Source: CAYJXK01 sp964374115
GTDB lineage: Bacteria > Patescibacteriota > Patescibacteriia > Magasanikbacterales > UBA922
Direction of reading: 5' to 3'
Length of the DNA stretch: 7,726 bases
Assembly: GCA_964374115.1 (NCBI GenBank)
Contig: CAYJXK010000036.1
Coordinates: forward strand, 1-7,726
Both the position numbers and the translations under genes were made by a program. The stretch's first letter is position 1. Every line of letters starts with the position of its first letter. Shown here piece by piece: positions 1 to 4,810 of this stretch. The notes beneath the pieces are model-generated. The model had not been told where the DNA came from and did not search any database. It saw nothing but the letters and a program-made list of their open reading frames with translations.

Positions 1-16
1 CGCTAGTAGGACATTA

Positions 17-35
17 TCATGTCTATATGACATGA
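17..35. repeat. Short inverted repeat, operator-like
   Basis: Two 7-base arms, TCATGTC (17-23) and GACATGA (29-35), are perfectly complementary around the spacer TATAT. It could be a regulator binding site or a small hairpin for a gene lying left of the window. No gene in the window clearly uses it, and such short repeats occur by chance in A+T-rich DNA. Confidence 0.25.
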
Positions 36-54
36 AAGAAACATAGCAAAAAAA

Positions 55-86
55 CAAAAAAACACCTTTGGCAAGATGTTTTTTTG
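55..86. terminator. Possible bidirectional intrinsic terminator
   Basis: The arm CAAAAAAACA (55-64) is perfectly complementary to TGTTTTTTTG (77-86). Inside it a further CTT/AAG pairs across a TGGC loop. Each strand reads A-tract, short stem, T-tract, as expected of a terminator working both ways. The stem is weak in G+C, so efficiency is doubtful. It would separate whatever lies left of the window from the minus-strand cold-shock gene. Confidence 0.35.
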
Positions 87-92
87 ATTGGA

Positions 93-144
93 GCTGATCA
101 AAGCAAGGCGCGCGGGTGAGGAACCCGAGAGTGCGCTGATCAGC
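93..144. other. Three-part stem-loop of unknown function
   Basis: The outer arm GCTGATCA (93-100) pairs perfectly with TGATCAGC (137-144). Inside, GCGC (108-111) pairs with GCGC (133-136), and CGGGT (113-117) pairs with ACCCG (123-127) across a GAGGA loop. That gives 17 base pairs in three helices over 52 bases. It lies past the terminator of the minus-strand cold-shock gene, in no gene I can support. It could be a structured RNA, a decayed repeat or a protein-binding cruciform. Confidence 0.4.
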
Positions 145-171
145 ATGGTGATGGTGCGTAAGCTGGCTTGT

Positions 172-196
172 AAAAAAACGAGAGAGACTATCTCTC
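172..196 (-). terminator. Intrinsic terminator of the cold-shock gene
   Basis: Read on the minus strand, GAGAGA (196-191) and TCTCTC (187-182) form a 6 bp stem with a TAG loop, followed by TCG and seven T (178-172). The loop TAG is the stop codon of the cold-shock gene, so the last codons are part of the terminator. The stem is short but the T-tract is clear. Confidence 0.6.
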
Positions 197-442
197 AAGC
201 CTGGAAACGTTTGAGGCAAGGAGACCATTCGGTCCCTCCACAAGCTCGTATGTCACCAGTGCTCCATTCTCAAGCGTTCTATGCCCTGGCATCTTAATCA
301 TGGAATAATGGACGAAGACCTGCCCCGTGGGCTTTCCCCGTTCATCCAAAGGCGCCGAAGGCAATTCCGGTGGTCTCTCAATGAACCCATACCCCATTTC
401 ATCGTGGAACCACACGACACGGCCGGTCCGAGAAATTCCCAT
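188..442 (-). CDS. Cold-shock-domain nucleic-acid-binding protein (CspA family)
   Basis: This 84-residue protein has the five-stranded cold-shock fold signatures: GRVVWF near the start, an RNP1-like GYGFI (residues 17-21) and an RNP2-like QVFVHYSMI (41-49). It ends with LVTYELVEGPNGLLASNVSRL, matching the last two strands. Such proteins bind single-stranded RNA or DNA in the cytoplasm, often as RNA chaperones. Between RNP1 and RNP2 there is a Pro-rich loop (about residues 23-40) roughly a dozen residues longer than in E. coli CspA. I chose ATG 442 because AAGGAG (456-451) lies 8 bases upstream; an in-frame GTG at 451 would overlap the preceding gene and has no proper site. The upstream secreted-protein gene stops two bases before this start, so the pair is probably cotranscribed and coupled. 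Confidence 0.85.
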   Translation of the reverse strand: MGISRTGRVVWFHDEMGYGFIERPPELPSAPLDERGKPTGQVFVHYSMIKMPGHRTLENGALVTYELVEGPNGLLASNVSRLER

Positions 443-444
443 GA

Positions 445-708
445 TTACCACTCCTTCAGCTGTGGCACCACTCCGGCAGGAGCCAAAACCTGTTGCAGTC
501 CTGAAGACTGGCAGGTCCCGTTGAGTTCACTGACAAGCTGCTTGCAGGCCAACTCCCCCATGTTCGAGACCGCGCAGTCACTCCCGGTGTAGATGTAACA
601 CCACTTGGCCGGCGGCATCACTGATTCGGCCGCAGAAAACCCGGGACGGGTAGTCACGCAACCGAAGATCGAAACCATGAGCATGCTGAGAGTGAAGCGA
701 CGCATCAT
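445..708 (-). CDS. Small secreted Cys-rich protein, possible lipoprotein
   Basis: I do not recognise this 87-residue protein. It begins MMRR followed by a hydrophobic stretch (about residues 5-16), a signal peptide. Two maturation routes are visible. IFGC (residues 14-17) resembles a lipobox, with Phe at the -2 position unusual; GFSA before AES (residues 24-29) suits signal peptidase I. The predicted mature part has four cysteines (C37, C45, C55, C66), suggesting disulphides outside the cytoplasm, and no known domain I can name. AGGAGG (718-713) sits 4 bases before the first ATG and 7 before the second (705), so the true start may be the second Met. A strong promoter lies upstream and the cold-shock gene follows directly. 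Its sigma70 promoter and strong site are unlike the genes right of 980. Confidence 0.65.
   Translation of the reverse strand: MMRRFTLSMLMVSIFGCVTTRPGFSAAESVMPPAKWCYIYTGSDCAVSNMGELACKQLVSELNGTCQSSGLQQVLAPAGVVPQLKEW
451..456 (-). promoter_or_regulatory. Ribosome binding site deciding the cold-shock start
   Basis: AAGGAG on the minus strand, embedded in the last codons (Lys-Glu) of the upstream gene, with 8 bases to ATG 442. It supports the ATG over the GTG three codons upstream and suggests translational coupling. Confidence 0.65.
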
Positions 709-736
709 GTACCCTCCTAATGTGGAACTTGGAAAG

Positions 737-765
737 AGTATGAGCTATGTGTCCGGATTTGTCAA
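737..765 (-). promoter_or_regulatory. Sigma70-type promoter of the secreted-protein/cold-shock pair
   Basis: On the minus strand, a perfect -35 TTGACA (765-760) is followed after 17 bases by CATACT (742-737), 4 of 6 matches to the -10 consensus. Transcription would start near 730, giving a leader of about 20 bases that contains the AGGAGG site at 718-713. Confidence 0.6.
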
Positions 766-801
766 GGGCATAGGGAACAAGCTATACTATCACCATCTGA
801 C

Positions 802-978
802 TGAACTCATGAGCGAAGTTTTTTCCTCTCGCGCCATCCCATCGCTTTTTCTTTGTCTCCAAAACCCGCTCTCGACCCCGCCATACGGTCGGATATGACC
901 CACAGAGTTGCAGACAAAGAAAAAGTGACTGAATGGCGCTTGGGAGAGCGTATAAGACACGGAAACTCGCTACAAGTT
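802..978. repeat. Foldback (MITE-like) repeat, copy 1
   Basis: This 177-base element is almost the reverse complement of 4610-4787; by eye I count about 18 mismatches and one single-base gap between position 819 and the right end. Within the copy, the 25-base arm at 831-855 (GCGCCATCCCATCGC then TTTTTCTTTG) is complementary to 915-939, with decay in the right arm (GACTGAATGG instead of GATGGGATGG). Further out, AACTCATGAGCGAAGTTT (804-821) is imperfectly complementary to about 961-978, so nearly the whole element folds on itself. It contains no credible coding region. It ends 4 bases before the rpiB start and fills the space between two divergent transcription units. A MITE, a structured RNA or a regulatory cruciform are all possible. 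Confidence 0.8.
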
Positions 979-982
979 ATCT

Positions 983-1450
983 ATGTACCAAGGGTCTCTC
1001 TTTATTTGTTCAGACCACGCCGGGTTTCATCTCAAAAAACGGTTGGTTCGCTATATCCAAAATGAACTCAAGCAAGATATCACTGATCTCGGACCAGAGC
1101 AGTATGATGAAGAAGATGATTTCCCAGATTATGTCATCCCTGCCGCCATTAAAACACAAGAGGCTCATGGCCGGCTGATCGCCTGTTGCGGGAGTGCGAG
1201 TGGCGAGGTGATCGCGGCAAACAAGATAAAGGGAATTCGGGCAGTCGTTGGGTACAATATTGAAGCGGCAGAACTTTCGATCAAGCACAACAATGCCAAC
1301 GTCCTGTGTCTCGCCGCCCGCGTTCTCTCCGAAGAGCATGCCCTGGCGATCGTAAAACATTGGCTCGAGACGACGGAATTTTTGGGAGGGAAATATGAAC
1401 GCAGGAATCAAAAAATAACTGCGTTTGAAGAACATCCGCAATCGATATGA
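983..1450 (+). CDS. rpiB: Ribose-5-phosphate isomerase B
   Basis: This 155-residue cytoplasmic enzyme of the RpiB/LacA/LacB family would interconvert ribose 5-phosphate and ribulose 5-phosphate in the non-oxidative pentose phosphate pathway. Length is typical. Visible motifs are SDHAGF (D11, H12), the phosphate/active loop CCGSASGEVIAANK (C68-K81), GIRA (84-87), H102 in KHNNANVLCLAARV, and WLET..F.GGKY..R near the C-terminus. The active loop is mixed: Cys69 aligns with the catalytic Cys of E. coli RpiB (CGTGIG), while Glu75 aligns with the catalytic Glu of the mycobacterial type (GGSGNGE). The loop itself, GSASGE, lacks one usual Gly. ATG 983 puts the first strand at the normal distance, but no Shine-Dalgarno is visible. 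The stop overlaps the rpe start (ATGA, 1447-1450). Allose- or galactose-6-phosphate isomerase activity is a less likely alternative. Confidence 0.88.
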   Translation: MYQGSLFICSDHAGFHLKKRLVRYIQNELKQDITDLGPEQYDEEDDFPDYVIPAAIKTQEAHGRLIACCGSASGEVIAANKIKGIRAVVGYNIEAAELSIKHNNANVLCLAARVLSEEHALAIVKHWLETTEFLGGKYERRNQKITAFEEHPQSI

Positions 1451-2139
1451 TACAAATCATTCCCTCGGTCCTCGTCCAATCAGAACAAGAATTTTTGCGC
1501 TGTCTGACTGGTCTTGAAAAAAGTGTGGAACAAATCCAGCTCGATATTGCTGATGGCGAATTTGTCCCAAATGCCACGTGGGGGAATCCCGAGGTGGTAA
1601 AAAAACATGCTCACACCATGGGTGTGGAATTACATCTTATGATGAATGATCCGATGAAAGAGCTGAAACGATGGGCGACGGTCGAGCAGATCAACCGCAT
1701 TCTTATCCATTATGAATCAGTAAAAGATCTATCTGCCGTTCTGCCCACCCTGCACGCTTATGGATGGGATTTGAGCATTGTGCTGAACCCAAATACGCCG
1801 GCCGAAGTGCTCGATCCATATTTGTCTCAAATCAAAGGGGTTATGTTTATGGGAGTATTTCCAGGATTCCAAGGCCAAGAATTCATTGCGGATACAGCAC
1901 TTCGCATCAAACAATTCAAAGAGCGAAAAACGAATCATTTTGTCGAGCTCGATGGCGGAGTCAATGAAGAAACACTTTCTCGAATTGCCGAGAGTGGGGT
2001 GGATGCCGTCTGCCCCGGGAGCGCTATTTTTGGGAATGATAAAAAACCTGCGGACAATGTCCATCACCTCGAGGCACTCCTCCGTTCTTTGACCGAACAT
2101 AAAACCAATGATAGACTCTATATGGTACAGAACTCATAG
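1447..2139 (+). CDS. rpe: Ribulose-phosphate 3-epimerase family protein
   Basis: This 230-residue TIM-barrel protein matches ribulose-5-phosphate 3-epimerase, which interconverts ribulose 5-phosphate and xylulose 5-phosphate. Motifs in order: IIPSVL (4-9), QLDIADGEFVPN (31-42), ELHLMMNDP (61-69), MGVFPGFQGQEF (135-146), VELDGGV (166-172) and the phosphate-binding PGSAIFG (190-196). The catalytic/metal aspartates (D33, D169) and one metal His (H63) are kept. The first metal His of the usual HxDxMDG is Gln31 and the usual Met is Ala35, so metal binding may be altered or the substrate may differ. Its ATG overlaps the rpiB stop by 4 bases, strong evidence for one operon and coupled translation. 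Allulose- or hexulose-phosphate epimerases share the fold and cannot be excluded. Confidence 0.82.
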   Translation: MIQIIPSVLVQSEQEFLRCLTGLEKSVEQIQLDIADGEFVPNATWGNPEVVKKHAHTMGVELHLMMNDPMKELKRWATVEQINRILIHYESVKDLSAVLPTLHAYGWDLSIVLNPNTPAEVLDPYLSQIKGVMFMGVFPGFQGQEFIADTALRIKQFKERKTNHFVELDGGVNEETLSRIAESGVDAVCPGSAIFGNDKKPADNVHHLEALLRSLTEHKTNDRLYMVQNS

Positions 2140-2162
2140 TAAGTTGTATCTCCGCATCGTCA

Positions 2163-2287
2163 CGATTCCTTTTTTCTTCCCTCCAAAACCCGCACGCGCA
2201 AAACTCAAACAGCATCATAGCCACCCACAACGCTCTCTACACGCCTGTTTTGCCCCTGAGCATTGGAGGCACAAAAAAAAGGAATCG
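2163..2287. repeat. Foldback element between rpe and the reductase gene, diverged relative of copies 1 and 2
   Basis: The left arm begins CGATTCCTTTTTT (2163-2175) and the right arm ends with its complement, AAAAAAGGAATCG (2275-2287). Pairing continues inward imperfectly through CCTCCAA/TTGGAGG to GCAAAAC (2198-2204) against GTTTTGC (2247-2253). The junction CCCTCCAAAACCCGC (2179-2193) resembles GCCTCCAAAACCCGC of the 178-base repeats, and TTGGAGGCA near the other end is also shared, so this is probably a diverged family member. It occupies most of the 207-base gap between the two genes, which otherwise shows nothing. Confidence 0.55.
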
Positions 2288-2346
2288 GTGGCCATGCTTC
2301 ATACAGCGGATACTGCATGGAAATTTGCTATGAGTTCACATTCTAT

Positions 2347-3291
2347 ATGTTTGATCTCGTCATTATCGGAGCAGCAGCAGCTGGATGCTCAGCCGCGGTG
2401 TACGCGGCACGAAGAAATCTCAATTTCATCGTCGTGACCAAAGATATTGGAGGGGAAGTGGCACTTTCTGGAGAAGTAGAAAACTGGCCAGGAACCATTC
2501 ACACGACAGGTATCGAGCTATCTCAACAATTCTACGAACACGCCAAATCCTATCATACATCTTTTGATGAAGGATATAGCGTAGCTGGCATCAAACAAAA
2601 AAATGCAGGATTCATCGTCACTACGACAGGTCCGGACGGAAAAGAAAAAACATACGAAACCAAAACAGTCATCATTGCAAGCGGCATTCATCCACGAGCG
2701 ATTGGGATTCCTGGAGAAAAAAAACTCAAAGGCCGTGGCATCACATCCTGTACCGTCTGTGATGGACCGCTCTTCAAAGGCAAAGTGACTGCCACGATTG
2801 GAGCGGGAAACTCCGCGCTCGAATCAGCGCTCATGATGGGCGGCATCGCGTCCAAAGTTTATCTCATCACCAAATTTCCAAACACCAAAGAAACACAGGG
2901 CGGATTTCCTCGTGGAGAGACGATCCTCATCGAGAAAGTAAAAGCGCTCTCGAATGTAGAAATCATTTATGCGGGAGATACCAAAGAAATACTCGGACAG
3001 AAGAAAGTGCAGGGATTACGATATCAGGATATGGGAGATACGGCGATGAAAGAATTGGCTCTCGACGGCATTATGATCCATGTGGGAATGACCCCCAACA
3101 CACAATTCGTAGACATATGTAAGAAAAATACGCTCGGCGAAATTGAGGTGGATCCGCTCTGTCGCACCAGTGTCCCGGGCATTTTTGCCGCAGGGGACGT
3201 GACCAATATTCCCTACAAACAAATAGCAATTGCCGCCGGGCATGGTGTCACCGCTGCGCTCTCCGCGATTGATTACATAAATAAAAATTAA
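2347..3291 (+). CDS. Thioredoxin reductase-like FAD/NAD(P) oxidoreductase
   Basis: The 314-residue protein has the length and motif order of a bacterial thioredoxin reductase: FAD dinucleotide-binding IIGAAAAG (6-13), GEVENWPG (42-49), the redox-active pair CTVC in SCTVCDGPLFKGK (C135, C138), a second nucleotide fold ATIGAGNSALESA (149-161), and the FAD-binding C-terminal IFAAGDVTN...KQIAIAAGHG (279-300). It would pass electrons from a pyridine nucleotide through FAD to a thioredoxin-like disulphide. The stretch after the second fold (YLITKFPNTKETQGG) lacks the HRRxxxR motif that binds the NADPH phosphate, so the donor may not be NADPH. CDGPLFKGK also recalls AhpF. ATG 2347 is chosen because the FAD fold begins at once; upstream codons in frame run into the foldback arm. 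No Shine-Dalgarno is seen. A membrane-protein gene follows after 12 bases. Confidence 0.85.
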   Translation: MFDLVIIGAAAAGCSAAVYAARRNLNFIVVTKDIGGEVALSGEVENWPGTIHTTGIELSQQFYEHAKSYHTSFDEGYSVAGIKQKNAGFIVTTTGPDGKEKTYETKTVIIASGIHPRAIGIPGEKKLKGRGITSCTVCDGPLFKGKVTATIGAGNSALESALMMGGIASKVYLITKFPNTKETQGGFPRGETILIEKVKALSNVEIIYAGDTKEILGQKKVQGLRYQDMGDTAMKELALDGIMIHVGMTPNTQFVDICKKNTLGEIEVDPLCRTSVPGIFAAGDVTNIPYKQIAIAAGHGVTAALSAIDYINKN

Positions 3292-3303
3292 TAGTTCACT
3301 CAT

Positions 3304-3621
3304 GTGTTCCTCGAATTTCTCCCCACTCTCCCAAAAATGCCACTTGAAATTGCGATCTTTGTGGTCTCGATTCTCGGGGCTATTCTGCTTGTCTATTCAC
3401 AATTTGTGGAAGCGGAAAATCGACGTGATCTTATCCGCATGATTGGAGCGCTCGCGCTGTTTGTTTATGCCCTTTGGATATCGAACATCATCTTTATGCT
3501 TGCGATGATGGGCGTCTTCATCGCCGCGCTCATCGAATTCATCGAAATCTATCTTGGGCTTCACACGCATACGCCCGGCGACGTGCGGGAATATATAAAA
3601 CGATATAAAAAGTATGTTTGA
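3304..3621 (+). CDS. Small membrane protein with three predicted helices
   Basis: I do not recognise a named family. Counting from GTG 3304 the protein has 105 residues, with hydrophobic helices at about 14-34, 46-59 and 62-86. The charged loop ENRRDLIR (38-45) and the basic tail REYIKRYKKYV (95-105) both fit the cytoplasmic side, placing the N-terminus outside. Acidic residues sit near the end of the third helix (EFIEIY). An ATG at 3337, just before PLEIAIFVV, is an equally good start and would give 94 residues; no ribosome binding site distinguishes them. It lies 12 bases after the reductase gene and its stop codon lies inside the kinase gene (8-base overlap, 3614-3621), so it is part of the operon. 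A function in transport or envelope maintenance cannot be read from the sequence. Confidence 0.7.
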   Translation: MFLEFLPTLPKMPLEIAIFVVSILGAILLVYSQFVEAENRRDLIRMIGALALFVYALWISNIIFMLAMMGVFIAALIEFIEIYLGLHTHTPGDVREYIKRYKKYV

Positions 3622-4588
3622 TCTCATCACCATCGGCGATTCTACCCTCGACACATTCCTGATTCTCGACCACCACACTCCAGGCTGTCGCGTGGACAAA
3701 TCCCGGCGACATCTTATTTTAAATTACGGAGAAAAAATCGGTATTACCCACACCGCGCAATCGGTCGGAGGAAATGCGGCGAATGTTGCTGTCGGCGCGC
3801 GCAGATTGGGATTAAAAACATCAATCGTGACAGAGCTCGGAGATGATGTACATGGCATGGTGATATACGCAAGTATCAAGAAAAGTGGCGTCGGCACCTC
3901 GAGTATCGCGCTGATCAAAGGAAAAGAAACTCGATACTCGGTTGTTTTGAATTTTGGCTCTGAAAGAACGATCCTAAGCTATCATGCGCCACGGAGCTAT
4001 ACGTTGCCCACGCTTCCAAAAACCAAGTGGATATATTACACATCGCTTGGCGCGTCATTCGATCGGCTCCAAACACAACTTCTCACCTACCTGCATCGAC
4101 ATCAAGACATCCTTCTTGCCTTCAATCCGGGATCATCTCAATACTCACAAGCATCCTCCCCGCTTCGAGAAGTCTTGAAACGGACAGATGTCCTTTTTGT
4201 AAATAAAGAAGAAGCCGCACAGATCATTCATAAAAAAATATCAATCAAACAAACATGTGCGGCACTCCATCGATGGGGAGTCAAAATCATTACAATCACA
4301 GACGGAGAAAACGGGTCATACGCATCTGACGGCGCATCTTTTTTTTCTCTTCCTCCTTATCCAATCCCGGCCAAAGCAAAAACAGGCGCAGGAGACGCGT
4401 ACGCGAGTGGATTTCTCGGAGCGCTTTTTTATAAAAAAAGCATTGTTGAAGCAATGCAGTGGGGAACCGCGAATGCGGCAGGAGTGATACAGCAATTTGG
4501 AGCACAACAAGGATTACTCGGAAAAAAAGGGATTGAAAAAATGGTAAGAAAATTTTCAAAAATAAAACCGACCCGTATAATCACCTGA
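3614..4588 (+). CDS. PfkB/ribokinase-family carbohydrate or nucleoside kinase
   Basis: The 324-residue protein opens with LITIGDSTLDTF (4-15, including the substrate-contacting Asp) and contains the first PfkB signature, GGNAANVAVGARRLG (52-66), followed by ELGDDVHG (74-81). The ATP-site strand LFVNKEEA (194-201), ITITDGENGS (226-235) and the second signature TGAGDAYASGF (257-267) follow; D261 would be the catalytic base. It should phosphorylate a sugar or nucleoside with ATP in the cytoplasm. The residues before GAGD are A-K-T rather than the common D-T-T, a position near the monovalent-cation site in ribokinase. Substrate cannot be called; ribokinase, fructokinase and nucleoside kinase are all open. 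Neighbouring rpiB and rpe make a pentose donor attractive. It overlaps the preceding gene by 8 bases and is the last gene of the cluster. Confidence 0.82.
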   Translation: MFDLITIGDSTLDTFLILDHHTPGCRVDKSRRHLILNYGEKIGITHTAQSVGGNAANVAVGARRLGLKTSIVTELGDDVHGMVIYASIKKSGVGTSSIALIKGKETRYSVVLNFGSERTILSYHAPRSYTLPTLPKTKWIYYTSLGASFDRLQTQLLTYLHRHQDILLAFNPGSSQYSQASSPLREVLKRTDVLFVNKEEAAQIIHKKISIKQTCAALHRWGVKIITITDGENGSYASDGASFFSLPPYPIPAKAKTGAGDAYASGFLGALFYKKSIVEAMQWGTANAAGVIQQFGAQQGLLGKKGIEKMVRKFSKIKPTRIIT

Positions 4589-4604
4589 GCACTTACTACT
4601 CAGG
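4584..4604 (+). other. Hairpin over the kinase stop codon
   Basis: CCTGAG (4584-4589) is complementary to CTCAGG (4599-4604) with a 9-base loop, and the TGA stop (4586-4588) lies in the left arm. What follows is A-rich, not T-rich, so it is not an intrinsic terminator on this strand. It may protect the 3' end or be a chance repeat. Confidence 0.3.
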
Positions 4605-4609
4605 CAAAA

Positions 4610-4787
4610 AACTCATAGCGAATTTCCGTATCTCATACGCTCTCCCAAGCGCCATCCCATCACTTTTTTCTTTGCCCGCAACTCTATGGGCCATATCTGA
4701 CTGTATGGCGGGGTCGAGAGCGGGTTTTGGAGGCAAAGAAAAAGTGATGGGATGGCGCGGGAGGAAAAAACCTAGCCAATGAGTTCA
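4610..4787. repeat. Foldback (MITE-like) repeat, copy 2, inverted relative to copy 1
   Basis: This 178-base element is the near reverse complement of 802-978. It is the better-preserved copy: the arms at 4649-4674 and 4734-4758 (GCGCCATCCCATCAC plus a T-run and CTTTG) are complementary except for one extra T. Inner segments continue the fold, with CCCGC (4675-4679) pairing GCGGG (4720-4724) and CCATA (4691-4695) pairing TATGG (4704-4708) at the tip. CTCCC/GGGAG extends the arms outward across a two-base bulge, and AACTCAT appears at both outer ends in inverted orientation. It begins 22 bases after the kinase stop and ends 24 bases before the 3' end of the convergent minus-strand gene. No coding potential is credible. 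Confidence 0.82.
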
Positions 4788-4810
4788 AACATATAACAAT
4801 GTTGCAATAA

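Noticed and set aside
605..1178. Plus-strand reading frames across the secreted-protein promoter, foldback copy 1 and the rpiB start
   Set aside because: They lie antisense to a better gene, cross a non-coding repeat or duplicate rpiB in the wrong frame, and have no recognisable protein features.
2263..2346. N-terminal extension of the reductase by 28 residues
   Set aside because: The extension starts inside the foldback arm and precedes the point where the FAD-binding strand normally begins.
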